Below, piece by piece: positions 15,583 through 23,701 of a stretch of 42,175 nucleotides of DNA. The position numbers and the translations under genes were made by a program. This DNA comes from an uncultured Lachnospiraceae bacterium (GTDB taxonomy: Bacteria > Bacillota > Clostridia > Lachnospirales > Lachnospiraceae): the NCBI GenBank assembly GCA_934292725.1, contig CAKQXY010000032.1:1-42175 (forward strand). Direction: 5' to 3'. Positions within the stretch are counted from its first letter, which is position 1; each line of letters opens with the position of its first letter. Under the pieces are notes generated by a model, which saw nothing but the letters and a program-made list of their open reading frames with translations, did not search any database and had not been told where the DNA came from.

Positions 15583-16574
15583 TTTTTTCTCCTTAATCCT
15601 GCTTTTTCTGCTCGAATTTGTATCAGCTGCGCTGCAATACTGATAGCTATCTCTGCCGGTGTCTCACTTGCAATGTCAATTCCGATTGGTGCATGTACAC
15701 GATCAAGTTCTTCATTTGTGAAGCCTTCTGCCAACAATTTTTCTCTGACGTACTGAGTCTTTCGTTTGCTTCCCACTACGCCTATATAAGAAGCAGGTGT
15801 GCGCAGCGCAAACCGCTCAACATCCGCATCACAGCGATGTCCTCTTGTAACAACTACAAGATAATCTTCATTTTTCACTTCCAAAATATCAGAAAGTGAA
15901 GTAAAATCAACAGTTTTTGTCTCCTGTACACCTGGGAATAAATTAGGTGCAGTGTACTCCTCTCTGTCATCCATTACCATGCACCAAAATCCCAAATGGC
16001 TGAGTACCGGGACAAGCTCCTGTGCAAGATGACCGCCTCCGAAAATATAAACCTTTCCATCAAAGTTAAATTCTTCGGCGTAAATTTTTTGAGTTTCATC
16101 ATTCTCGTATTTTTCAAGTATTCGGCAATGACCTCGTCCCTCTTCAAGATGAGACTCTATTTTAGGATATCCTTTTGAAAATGGAAGCAGAAGCCAATAT
16201 GGCTTTCCTTCTTCTGCTATCTTTAATGCTTCCTTTAAAAAAGATGCAATCTTTGGATTCTTACTTTTCACACTGTAAAATAAAACCTTTACTTTACCTC
16301 CGCAGACCATTCCAAGGCCGCCATTTTCTCCTGTTCCCAAGTCAAAATCCTCGACAAAATGCGCATCCTTTCCAGCAAGCGTCATTGCCTTTTTTACAGC
16401 CTGATATTCCAAATTTCCACCGCCGATTGTTCCATAAATTCTGCCTGTCTGATCTGCCGCCATATAGGCTCCAGTCGTGCGCGGAATTGAACCATTTCCT
16501 TCTACAATAGTAACTAGAACGGTATCGCAATTTTGATTCCATCGGTCTAATAACAATTGATAAAGTGTTTTCAT
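15579..16574 (-). CDS. xdhC: XdhC/CoxI family molybdenum hydroxylase maturation protein
   Basis: Cytosolic chaperone-type protein that helps modify the molybdenum cofactor and insert it into hydroxylases such as xanthine dehydrogenase. In 331 residues it has the N-terminal XdhC/CoxI domain (VTIVEGNGSIPRTTGAYMA, GTIGGGNLEYQA) and the C-terminal Rossmann domain (VYIFGGGHLAQELVPVL, VVTRGHRCDADV, GVVGSKRK, HAPIGIDIASETPAEIAISI). I chose the ATG at 16574 because GGAGGA stands 6 nt upstream; a longer start at 16595 overlaps the MOSC gene stop. It sits with yqeB, yqeC and selD, so the target is likely a selenium-dependent molybdenum hydroxylase. That hydroxylase is not encoded in the window. Confidence 0.88.
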   Translation of the reverse strand: MKTLYQLLLDRWNQNCDTVLVTIVEGNGSIPRTTGAYMAADQTGRIYGTIGGGNLEYQAVKKAMTLAGKDAHFVEDFDLGTGENGGLGMVCGGKVKVLFYSVKSKNPKIASFLKEALKIAEEGKPYWLLLPFSKGYPKIESHLEEGRGHCRILEKYENDETQKIYAEEFNFDGKVYIFGGGHLAQELVPVLSHLGFWCMVMDDREEYTAPNLFPGVQETKTVDFTSLSDILEVKNEDYLVVVTRGHRCDADVERFALRTPASYIGVVGSKRKTQYVREKLLAEGFTNEELDRVHAPIGIDIASETPAEIAISIAAQLIQIRAEKAGLRRKK

Positions 16575-16591
16575 ATATTCCTCCGATTTTA

Positions 16592-17044
16592 TCAATCTAT
16601 ATGTGCTTCTGTTTCTTCTATCTTTTCAAGAATGTCGCCTTTTTTGATTTTTCCACCCTGAAGTACAACGGCAAATACACCTTCTCTTGGCATGATGCAT
16701 TCGCCCATTCTCTTGTAAATTTCGCAGTGGCTGTGACATTCTTTTCCAATCTGGGTCATCTCTAAAATGACATCACCACATTGAAATCGTGTTCCCACTG
16801 GAAGATTTCGAAAATCATAGCCCTCTACGATCAGGTTTTCACCAAAAGCGCCAAGCCCAATCTGCGCTCCTTTTTTTCTAAATTCCTCTATTTTTTCATA
16901 TGACAAAAGACTCACCTGTCTGTGCCAGTGACCTGCATGTGCATCTTTCTCAATTCCCCAGTCCTTCACAAAAACTGCTTCTTCAACTTCCTGTTTTGCC
17001 GTACCGCGCTTTTCGCTGATACATATTCCTTTAACGACTCCCAC
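16592..17044 (-). CDS. MOSC domain protein
   Basis: A 150-residue stand-alone MOSC (molybdenum cofactor sulfurase C-terminal) domain. Such proteins are thought to carry sulfur or to bind the molybdenum cofactor. Family features include GIEKDAHAGHWHRQVSLLS, LGAFGENLIVEG, LPVGTRFQCGDVILE, and the C-terminal cysteine stretch GKECHSHCEIYKRMGECIMPREGVFAVV. Translation starts with GTG at 17044, with AGGAAAGGAA upstream. It lies between moaA (50-bp gap) and xdhC. The position suggests delivery of sulfur or selenium to the cofactor, by inference. Confidence 0.85.
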   Translation of the reverse strand: MGVVKGICISEKRGTAKQEVEEAVFVKDWGIEKDAHAGHWHRQVSLLSYEKIEEFRKKGAQIGLGAFGENLIVEGYDFRNLPVGTRFQCGDVILEMTQIGKECHSHCEIYKRMGECIMPREGVFAVVLQGGKIKKGDILEKIEETEAHID

Positions 17045-17094
17045 TTTTGTTGTTCCTTTCCTGTCGCGCTGCTGGCCTTTAACTTTATCGGCTT

Positions 17095-18171
17095 CTACCC
17101 ACCAATTTTGACCATCTCGTTGATTTCAGTCATCTCCTCTGGATGCTCAAAGCAATGAGCTGCTGGCTTTTTGTAAATGGCTGCTCTCATTGCAGTTGTC
17201 AATTTCTCATTTAGCGCTTTTTGTATATTTTTTTCGTTTTGCCCAGTTTCTTCTCCTCTAAGAATCTGGCGCAGATCAATTCCTTTATCATAACAAAGAC
17301 ACAGCTTTAAATATCCCTGTGCCGTCAATCTAACTCTGTTGCAGCTGTCACAAAACTTTCCGTGAATCGCACTGATAAAGCCAACTGGAATTGTTAATCC
17401 AGAAAACTTATAATACACTGCCGGGCCGCTTCCTATTGGGGCTTCTTTTGTATGTAATGTCTGAACCATATGTGATATCTGTTCAGACATCTGTTCTGAT
17501 ATCTGTTTTTTTTGATTTGCTTGGTCTGTGATCATTTCTGATTTTCCAAACTCATCTTCAAGACATGCTCTAAGTTCATCATTGCTTCTTCCGACATACT
17601 GTTTTCCATAGCCAACCGGCATCATCTCAATAAAACGAAGCGGTATTTTTTCCTGCTGTGCATATAAAACAAGAGATATAGGATTTAGCTCTTTTCGATT
17701 GACTGCGTTGATTTTCACAGGCAGCCCAATTTCTTTTGCCGCCTGTATCCCATCAAGTACTTCTTTTAAATTTTGCCTTCCTGCAAGTGATGCAAATTCT
17801 TCAAAATCAAGGGTATCCAGACTCACATTTAATCCATCCAGTCCCGCTTCCTTTAATAAAGCAGCATAAGTTCTAAGTAAAACTCCATTCGTGGTCATTG
17901 TGATCGTTTCTACACCCGGAATTGCCCTAATCCCTCGAATGAGATCTGCACAGCCTTTTCGCACTAACGGCTCACCGCCTGTAATTCTGACATGTGTAAT
18001 TCCAATGCTGACGCCAGCCCTTACAATCTCCCAGATTTCCTCAAATGTAAGAATATTTTTCATACCTACATCTGCAACTCCATCTGGCATGCAATACTTA
18101 CAGCGCAGGTTACATCGATCTGTGATCGAAATACGCAAGTAAGTAATATTTCTTCCATATTGATCCAGCAT
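17095..18171 (-). CDS. moaA: GTP 3',8-cyclase MoaA
   Basis: Radical SAM enzyme for the first step of molybdopterin synthesis, with MoaC completing formation of cyclic pyranopterin monophosphate. The 358 residues show the SAM-cluster cysteines C20-x3-C24-x2-C27, ITGGEPLVRKG, the second cluster cysteines CDSCNRVRLTAQGYLKLCL, and the expected C-terminal Gly-Gly. At about residues 222-232 there is a small glutamine/serine insertion with a repeated SEQ unit that normal MoaA lacks. It begins 5 bp after the MoeA-like gene, so translation is probably coupled. Confidence 0.93.
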   Translation of the reverse strand: MLDQYGRNITYLRISITDRCNLRCKYCMPDGVADVGMKNILTFEEIWEIVRAGVSIGITHVRITGGEPLVRKGCADLIRGIRAIPGVETITMTTNGVLLRTYAALLKEAGLDGLNVSLDTLDFEEFASLAGRQNLKEVLDGIQAAKEIGLPVKINAVNRKELNPISLVLYAQQEKIPLRFIEMMPVGYGKQYVGRSNDELRACLEDEFGKSEMITDQANQKKQISEQMSEQISHMVQTLHTKEAPIGSGPAVYYKFSGLTIPVGFISAIHGKFCDSCNRVRLTAQGYLKLCLCYDKGIDLRQILRGEETGQNEKNIQKALNEKLTTAMRAAIYKKPAAHCFEHPEEMTEINEMVKIGG

Positions 18172-18176
18172 TCTGC

Positions 18177-19211
18177 TTACCAGCCTTTTCCAAAACCGCA
18201 GTTAGGATAAGTACAGACTGGACAGTTTAAACACAGTCCGCCCTCTCCAAGTAATGCTAGTTCCTCTGCCGTTATGAAATCATCCGCTAACAGGCGCGGC
18301 AGTGCCAGATCAAAAATTGTTCTTTTTGCATACATAACACAGCCTGGCAGTCCCACAATCGGAATCGTTTTATCCTTATATTCATAATAAGATACTAAAA
18401 ACATCGCACCTGGAAGTACTGGCGCACCGTATGAAACAATTCTTGCCCCTGTATTTTTGATGGCAAGCGGTGTTTTGTCGTCTGGATCTACGCTCATGCC
18501 GCCTGTGCATAAAACAAGCTCGGTTCCCTGTTCTATAGCACTAAGACAGCCCTTAGTAATTGCCTCATGGTCATCATCATAAATCTCGTGGAAGATCACT
18601 TCACTGCCATATTCCTTTAATTTTTCTACTAGAACTGGCGTAAATTTATCCTGAATGCGTCCATGATAAACTTCACTTCCCGTCGTTAAAATCGCAGCTT
18701 TTTTTGGCTGCAGCGGCTTTATTTCCAAAATAGATCCGTCATTACAAATCTCTTTTGCGCGCTCCATTTTTTCTTTTTCAATCACAAGCGGAATGATTCT
18801 CGTCCCAGCTAACTTATCACCTTTTTTTACAAAGGTGTTGCCATGACGTGTCGCAATCATCATTTCTCCCAGACTATTGACTTTCCTTAGTTTCTCGCGA
18901 TCAACCTTAAAAAGACCGTCACAATCAGCTATCAGCTCTATTTTTCCTTCCTTTACAGCAGATGGATGCATATGATCGTTTCTGCACATCTCATAAAGAA
19001 TTTGCGCTGCCTCATTTTCGTGCAGCATATGCTCATCCTTTTCCCAAATATATATGTGTTCCTTTCCAACACTTAAAAGAACCGGAATATCCTCCTTTGT
19101 GATTATGTGACCCTTTCGAAATACCGCATCTTTTGTCACACCTGGAATAATCTGTGTGATATCATGGCACAATACCTGTCCCACAGCTTCTTCTGTTTTC
19201 ATTAGTTTCAT
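18177..19211 (-). CDS. MoeA-like molybdopterin-binding protein
   Basis: A 344-residue protein with the molybdopterin-binding fold (AILTTGSEVYHGRI, LVLCTGGMSVDPDDKTP, PIVGLPGCVMYAKRTIFDLALPRLLA), found in SDMH clusters as a variant of MoeA, the molybdate-inserting enzyme. It lacks the full MoeA domain set. The C-terminus ends in a cysteine array, CLNCPVCTYPNC, that could bind a metal or Fe-S centre. I use the ATG at 19211, with AGGA 9 nt upstream; the longer frame runs into yqeB. It is followed by moaA after 5 bp and preceded by yqeB with a 23-bp gap. Confidence 0.85.
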   Translation of the reverse strand: MKLMKTEEAVGQVLCHDITQIIPGVTKDAVFRKGHIITKEDIPVLLSVGKEHIYIWEKDEHMLHENEAAQILYEMCRNDHMHPSAVKEGKIELIADCDGLFKVDREKLRKVNSLGEMMIATRHGNTFVKKGDKLAGTRIIPLVIEKEKMERAKEICNDGSILEIKPLQPKKAAILTTGSEVYHGRIQDKFTPVLVEKLKEYGSEVIFHEIYDDDHEAITKGCLSAIEQGTELVLCTGGMSVDPDDKTPLAIKNTGARIVSYGAPVLPGAMFLVSYYEYKDKTIPIVGLPGCVMYAKRTIFDLALPRLLADDFITAEELALLGEGGLCLNCPVCTYPNCGFGKGW

Positions 19212-19234
19212 AATATTTTCCTTACTTTCTTTAT

Positions 19235-20071
19235 TTACTCTAATGTTTCGCAGATAACTTCTAAAACGCTTCCTGCAATGCATCTTGCCTTATCTGAAAT
19301 CGTAAAGCAATTTGCCAGTTCTTCTTTTCTTGGATCAATATCAGCAATCTTAAATCCTTTTGTGACTGGATAATTGTCTCTGATAAGTCCGCGAAGAAGA
19401 CCGTCAATAGTTGCTGTCACCTCTATTTTTTTTATATCTGCAGCTTTTTCGTTTTCTTTGTCCGATGCTTCAATTACAGCTATCACCTGACCTTTTTCTA
19501 CGATATCGCCAATTTTACTCTTATTTTTTAATATGCCATCTGCCGGTGCATGAATGACGCGCTCTGCTCCGTAACCGCCGATTACGCCTGGTATTCCAGT
19601 ATTTGGATATGCACTTCCTTCACGAATCACCCGGCCCAAATTGTGACCGCGCTTTGTCTCAATTACAACATCCACATCGACACCTGCAATAAAGCCAGGA
19701 CCAAGTGCAATAGTAAGTGGTGCCATGTTTTTGTTAGTTCCGAGATTACGCTTTGCAAGAATCGCATCAACTACTACTTTAGGCTGCATAGAAGCAATGC
19801 TTTCGCCCTTTGGATCAACCAATACTGGTACTTTTTCGTTTTTCCATGCATCAAGCATCTGCTTTTCATCTTCTACACGGACTGCCTCCACACCTTCCAC
19901 ACAGGCACTTTTGCTATAAACTGCCTCACTTAAAGCCACCTGTCTTCGAATTGCAGCCGGATGATCAGTTTCCAGCACCAGTAAACAAAATCCGCTCTTT
20001 TTTAATCTATGAATCGTTCCCGTTGCCAGATCACCAGCACCGCGCACTATAATCAGATCACTTTTTTTCAT
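19235..20071 (-). CDS. yqeB: Selenium-dependent molybdenum hydroxylase accessory protein YqeB (EF2563 family)
   Basis: A 278-residue protein of the EF2563/YqeB family, a marker of selenium-dependent molybdenum hydroxylase systems. The N-terminus is a Rossmann-like start, IIVRGAGDLATGTIHRLKKSG, and the middle carries MAPLTIALGPGFIAGVDVDVVIETKRGHNLGRVI. The C-terminus contains a biotinyl-like segment (ADGILKNKSKIGDIVEKGQVIAVI, seen in part). The biochemical role is unproven; preparing the selenium-containing cofactor is inferred from co-occurrence. The ATG at 20071 has AGGAA 8 nt upstream. It is the first gene after a promoter and ModE-box-like palindrome. Confidence 0.88.
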   Translation of the reverse strand: MKKSDLIIVRGAGDLATGTIHRLKKSGFCLLVLETDHPAAIRRQVALSEAVYSKSACVEGVEAVRVEDEKQMLDAWKNEKVPVLVDPKGESIASMQPKVVVDAILAKRNLGTNKNMAPLTIALGPGFIAGVDVDVVIETKRGHNLGRVIREGSAYPNTGIPGVIGGYGAERVIHAPADGILKNKSKIGDIVEKGQVIAVIEASDKENEKAADIKKIEVTATIDGLLRGLIRDNYPVTKGFKIADIDPRKEELANCFTISDKARCIAGSVLEVICETLE

Positions 20072-20107
20072 CGGAAGTTTCCTTTCGTTTTTGCTTTTTA
20101 TATTTTT

Positions 20108-20131
20108 CGTTATTCTCACGCAAGAATAACG
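20108..20131 (-). promoter_or_regulatory. ModE-box-like operator upstream of yqeB
   Basis: Perfect inverted repeat: half-site CGTTATTCT (20108-20116), 6-bp spacer, half-site AGAATAACG (20123-20131). The total length of 24 bp and the outer CGTTAT...ATAACG ends match the known ModE operator pattern. It lies about 8-31 bp after the predicted start site, where a bound repressor would block transcription. A ModE-like regulator gene ends 86 bp upstream. Confidence 0.7.
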
Positions 20132-20145
20132 AGTATCCATTTATA

Positions 20146-20174
20146 ACTTTACAGCATCAAGCACACTTTGTCAA
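20146..20174 (-). promoter_or_regulatory. Candidate internal promoter for yqeB and downstream genes
   Basis: On the minus strand there is a perfect -35 TTGACA (20174-20169), a 17-bp spacer and a weak -10 TAAAGT (20151-20146). It would feed yqeB, MoeA-like, moaA, MOSC, xdhC and modABC independently of the upstream selenium genes. Confidence 0.5.
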
Positions 20175-20216
20175 TATTTCTAATCCTTGCAAACAGTAAT
20201 GCTGCCATCAGACCAC

Positions 20217-20558
20217 TCAGTCTAAGAAATATTTTTCAAACGATTTTTTTGTGCTTTCCTCTACTTCTTCCAGAAATTTTTCATATTTTTCCAGAAACTC
20301 TTTTCCTTCTTCTGTAAGTGTTGTTTTTCCGCCATGACTGCCGCCGCGGCTGCCCTCCATTAAGGGAAATCCTAAATCCTCCTCTGCACGTTTTGTGATT
20401 TTCCAGCCCTTTGAATAGGCCATTTCCATACGCCGACATGCCTCTGACAATGATCCTGTCTCTTCTACGAGGTGCATCAGCTCGGCCACTCCCGGGCCGA
20501 AAGCCCGCTCTTTATGAAAGACTCTAACTTTTATATGAAATTTTAAACTTTCTTCCAT
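20217..20558 (-). CDS. ModE-like winged-helix regulator (DNA-binding domain only)
   Basis: A 113-residue protein equivalent to the N-terminal LysR-type winged helix of ModE (GVAELMHLVEETGSLSEACRRMEMAYSKGWKITKRAEEDLGFPL, seen as several adjoining stretches), followed by the GGSHGGKTTLTEEG wing and a short helix. The molybdate-binding Mop domains of full-length ModE are absent, so a separate sensor or direct cofactor sensing would be needed. It lies just before the ModE-box-like palindrome at 20108-20131 and the predicted yqeB promoter, which makes that site its likely target. It starts 29 bp after the DUF3343 gene. Confidence 0.85.
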   Translation of the reverse strand: MEESLKFHIKVRVFHKERAFGPGVAELMHLVEETGSLSEACRRMEMAYSKGWKITKRAEEDLGFPLMEGSRGGSHGGKTTLTEEGKEFLEKYEKFLEEVEESTKKSFEKYFLD

Positions 20559-20587
20559 TTTTTGCCTTTCTCGTCACACTTTGCTTT

Positions 20588-20824
20588 TTATAATTCTAAA
20601 ATATACTCCGCCTCCCAGTGATGCCCAGCTGCCTGTAATGCTTCTAACACTTTTTCCCTTTCTTTTGGGTCAGCTTTCCAGCAAAGACCACATCCTGCGG
20701 TGATTTCCCGCGGAATCGGAATCAGTCGCCCCGGCAATTTTTGCTCTATGCCAAATTTATCAGCTGCCATTGCCTGCGTAGTACTTTCAAATGTTAAAAT
20801 CCAGGTTTTCTTTTTTATTCTCAT
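20588..20824 (-). CDS. DUF3343 small protein, putative selenium/sulfur carrier
   Basis: A 78-residue DUF3343 family protein. It has the usual TFESTTQAMAADKFG start and a CxxC in ITAGCGLCWKADP (C45 and C48), the natural site for carrying a persulfide or selenide. The family is strongly linked to selenium metabolism genes. It lies 18 bp after the cysteine desulfurase gene, suggesting it receives sulfur or selenium from that enzyme (inference). There is no signal peptide. Confidence 0.82.
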   Translation of the reverse strand: MRIKKKTWILTFESTTQAMAADKFGIEQKLPGRLIPIPREITAGCGLCWKADPKEREKVLEALQAAGHHWEAEYILEL

Positions 20825-20842
20825 ATCAGATTGACTCTCCCA

Positions 20843-21985
20843 TTATTCCAGCAGCTGTGACAGCTTTTTTATCGCATTTGCTGTTCTGTCAATTTCTTCC
20901 TCTGTATTTTTATGAGACACAGATATTCTAACAGCGCCCTGCATTTTTGTGCCTAATGTCTCGTGCATAAGCGGCGCACAATGAGCACCTGAACGGACAG
21001 CAATTTCTTCCTCTTCAAAAAGCCAGTCTGCAACATAAGCAGAATCTTCATCTCCCATGTTAAAGGAAAGAATCCCCACTCTCTGGCTGCTGTCCGGATT
21101 TCCATACAGGTGGATGTTCGGCAGATCACGAATCTGATCTTCTAATCGTTTTATAAGCGATCTTTCTTTTTTTATAATCGCTTCTGTGCCAATCTCACTT
21201 AAATAATTCAGTGCACCGCCAAGGCCAGCGATTCCATGTACATTCAAAGTGCCGGCTTCAAGATGCTCTGGCATTGCCTTTGGATGCTCATGGTCAAAGC
21301 TGTGAATACCGCTTCCTCCAACCTTTAAAGGATTGATTTTTACTCCTTGACGCACATAAAGTCCACCTGTTCCCTGTGGTCCCATCAGCCCCTTATGCCC
21401 TGTAAAGCAAAGGACATCGATCCCCATTTTCTGCACATCAATCGGCAAAATTCCTGCTGTCTGAGAAGCATCTGTAATAAGAAGGATATCTTTCTGTGAT
21501 ATTTCTTTTTTTATGCATTCCAGATCTGTGATATTTCCTGTAAGATTAGATGCATGTGTCACAATGACTGCTTTTGTATTTTCTTTTATCAGTGCAGGAA
21601 GCTTGTCGTAGTCTAATATTCCCCGTTCATCTGCAGATAAAAAGCTTACTTCAACTCCCTGCTTTTGCAATCGATAAAGCGGACGCAGCACCGAATTATG
21701 TTCACACACTGTTGTAATCACATGATCGCCTTTTTGAAACAACCCTAAAATCGCTGTATTTAAAGCTTCGGTGGCATTTGATGTAAATGCAATGCAGTCA
21801 GCACTCTCTGCGTTAAAAAGCTGTGCTAACTGCTCTCTAACCTGATAAACGCATCTTCCTGCCTGCAGCGTGGCATCATGCGCACCACGCCCAGGATTGC
21901 CCATCGTATGTAGGGCTCTAATCATTTCTTCTTCTACTTCTTTTGGCTTTTGCAGAGAAGTTGCTGCATTATCCAGATAAATCAT
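20843..21985 (-). CDS. Cysteine desulfurase/selenocysteine lyase-type aminotransferase class V enzyme
   Basis: A PLP enzyme of 380 residues that takes sulfur from cysteine or selenium from selenocysteine. It shows YLDNAATSLQKP, the PLP histidine stretch TTVCEHNSVLRPL, DASQTAGI, the PLP-binding lysine in FTGHKGLMGPQGTGG, and the catalytic cysteine loop RSGAHCAPLMHE. The CsdB/SufS-like short loop and position inside a selD-yedF-DUF3343 block point to the selenium-associated subgroup. The ATG overlaps the yedF stop by 4 bp (ATGA), indicating coupled translation. Confidence 0.9.
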   Translation of the reverse strand: MIYLDNAATSLQKPKEVEEEMIRALHTMGNPGRGAHDATLQAGRCVYQVREQLAQLFNAESADCIAFTSNATEALNTAILGLFQKGDHVITTVCEHNSVLRPLYRLQKQGVEVSFLSADERGILDYDKLPALIKENTKAVIVTHASNLTGNITDLECIKKEISQKDILLITDASQTAGILPIDVQKMGIDVLCFTGHKGLMGPQGTGGLYVRQGVKINPLKVGGSGIHSFDHEHPKAMPEHLEAGTLNVHGIAGLGGALNYLSEIGTEAIIKKERSLIKRLEDQIRDLPNIHLYGNPDSSQRVGILSFNMGDEDSAYVADWLFEEEEIAVRSGAHCAPLMHETLGTKMQGAVRISVSHKNTEEEIDRTANAIKKLSQLLE

Positions 21986-22620
21986 GGTTTTATAATCCTG
22001 TCTGCTTTACTCATTCGCTCTGCTATATCATACATATTTGTAACTTCTCCAACCTGAAGCTTTTCTGTCAGTCCATAAAAATTCAGGCATGTACCACATG
22101 TACGAATCTCTACGCCCTGTGCTTCTAAGCTTTTCAGATCTTCTAATGATTCTGAGCCCTCACACGTTAAAAATGCACCGCCGTTATAAAAAAGCATCTG
22201 ATCTGGCAGCTCATCCTGCTGTGTCAGCGCATAAATAAAGCCCTTTAATAACGTTGCGCCCAACTGCTCATTTCCATCTCCCATAGTTTTAGAAGAAATA
22301 ACAACGAGACTAGTCTTCTTTGCCGGTGCACATGGAATACATTCTTCTATATTCTTTGCAGTTTCACTATCCATTTTTTCTGTTGTTTGTTCATCTGTCT
22401 CTCCAACGGTCAGCGTTACACGATATTCCTGATCTTTTACCTTTTCAGACGCACAGCCATAGCCTTTTTGCTGCGCCATTTTCGTTAAATTCTGGACAGC
22501 AATTTCATTATCGACTAATACCTCTACCACACCTGCTCCATTTAATTCTTTGATTGCCTCTTTTGCCTTCACTAACGGAATTGGGCAAATATCTCCAATT
22601 GCATTTACTTCTTTTTTCAT
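21982..22620 (-). CDS. yedF: Sulfurtransferase-like selenium metabolism protein YedF
   Basis: A 212-residue protein made of an N-terminal TusA-like domain with the CPxP motif (C12-P-I-P15 in DICPIPLVKAKEA) and a C-terminal DsrE-like domain ending with TCGTCLNFYGL. This fusion is the form found next to selD in many selenium-using bacteria. It probably carries activated selenium or sulfur between the desulfurase and the cofactor-modifying proteins (inference). AGGAG precedes the ATG. It follows selD by 22 bp. Confidence 0.9.
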   Translation of the reverse strand: MKKEVNAIGDICPIPLVKAKEAIKELNGAGVVEVLVDNEIAVQNLTKMAQQKGYGCASEKVKDQEYRVTLTVGETDEQTTEKMDSETAKNIEECIPCAPAKKTSLVVISSKTMGDGNEQLGATLLKGFIYALTQQDELPDQMLFYNGGAFLTCEGSESLEDLKSLEAQGVEIRTCGTCLNFYGLTEKLQVGEVTNMYDIAERMSKADRIIKP

Positions 22621-22642
22621 GATGTTTTTCTCCTGTTTTTCA

Positions 22643-23686
22643 CTATTTTTTCTTATGATTAATTACAAAAATTTCTGATTTTTTTTGTTCTGTCACTTCT
22701 CCTACGATGGCAGCAGGAAGTCCTGCTTTTTGCAGTTTCTCACACAAGTCATCTGCCTGCTCTTTTGATACAGCAAACAATAAACCGCCTGATGTCTGTG
22801 GATCATACAGCACTTCTTCCATTCCAAATGATACATCCTCAAACTGCACATATCCCTCAAGATGGTTTCTATTTTTTTGACCTGCTGCAGTCAATAAAAA
22901 TTCTTCAGCACATTCTCTTGCACCATCAAATACTGGAACCTGATCGGCATAGATTACACTCGAAAGCCGTCCGTCCATCATCTCATGAAGATGACCTAAA
23001 AATCCAAAGCCTGTCACATCTGTACAGGCATGTATGCAAAAACTTCTTCCAATCTCAGATGCTGTTCGGTTAAGTGTTGTCATGGAAGCAATCACCTGCT
23101 CCATGGCTCCCTCAGGTGCTTGTTTTACGCGGTTTGCTGCACATATAATTCCCACACCCAGTCTTTTTGTTAAAATCAGTTTGTCTCCAGATTTTGCACC
23201 ATTATTTTTCCAGATTTTTTCCGGATCAACTACGCCTGTAACTGACAATCCATATTTGACATCACTGTCAGCAATTGAATGGCCGCCGGCAAGACTTCCG
23301 CCTGCTTCCTGCACCTTCTCTGCACCGCCCTGAAGAATCTTTCCAAGTATATTTAAATCCATTGATTCAGGAAAGCAGACAATATTAAGTGCAGTTTTTA
23401 CATCACCGCCCATCGCATATATATCGCTCAAGGCATTTGTTGCTGCTATCTGTCCAAACAAGTAAGGATCTTCCACCATCGGCGGAAAAAAATCTAGCGT
23501 CTGCACAAATGCCTGATGATCATTAAGCTTATAAACTGCCGCATCATCACTGCTGTCATAGCCTACAAGCAGATTTTCATCTTTTTGTCCTTTGGGAAGA
23601 CGTTCCAAAATATGCTCCAGCACACCAGCTCCAAGCTTTGCCGTACAACCGCCGCTTTTGCAAAATATAATTTCTTTTTCACTCAT
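22643..23686 (-). CDS. selD: Selenide, water dikinase SelD (cysteine form)
   Basis: Makes selenophosphate from selenide and ATP. It has 347 residues. The active-site loop is GGCTAKLGAG with C14 and K17, the positions of the catalytic Cys/Sec and Lys in other SelD proteins, so this is the cysteine form and needs no recoding. ATP-site features include DDAAVY, QTLDFFPPMVEDPYLFGQIAA and the TDVTGFGFLGH stretch. No selA, selB or selC is seen in the window, which fits a SelD serving the molybdenum hydroxylase pathway, although those genes could be elsewhere in the genome. Confidence 0.93.
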   Translation of the reverse strand: MSEKEIIFCKSGGCTAKLGAGVLEHILERLPKGQKDENLLVGYDSSDDAAVYKLNDHQAFVQTLDFFPPMVEDPYLFGQIAATNALSDIYAMGGDVKTALNIVCFPESMDLNILGKILQGGAEKVQEAGGSLAGGHSIADSDVKYGLSVTGVVDPEKIWKNNGAKSGDKLILTKRLGVGIICAANRVKQAPEGAMEQVIASMTTLNRTASEIGRSFCIHACTDVTGFGFLGHLHEMMDGRLSSVIYADQVPVFDGARECAEEFLLTAAGQKNRNHLEGYVQFEDVSFGMEEVLYDPQTSGGLLFAVSKEQADDLCEKLQKAGLPAAIVGEVTEQKKSEIFVINHKKK

Positions 23687-23701
23687 ATTGGCACACTTTC
23701 T

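Noticed and set aside
17045..20216. Moco riboswitch upstream of moaA or yqeB.
   Set aside because: The gaps before moaA are only a few bases, and the yqeB upstream region holds a simple palindrome, not a multi-stem Moco RNA.
22643..23686. Possible selenocysteine codon in SelD or neighbouring genes.
   Set aside because: The SelD active-site position is an ordinary cysteine codon (C14), and no gene in the run is interrupted by an in-frame TGA.
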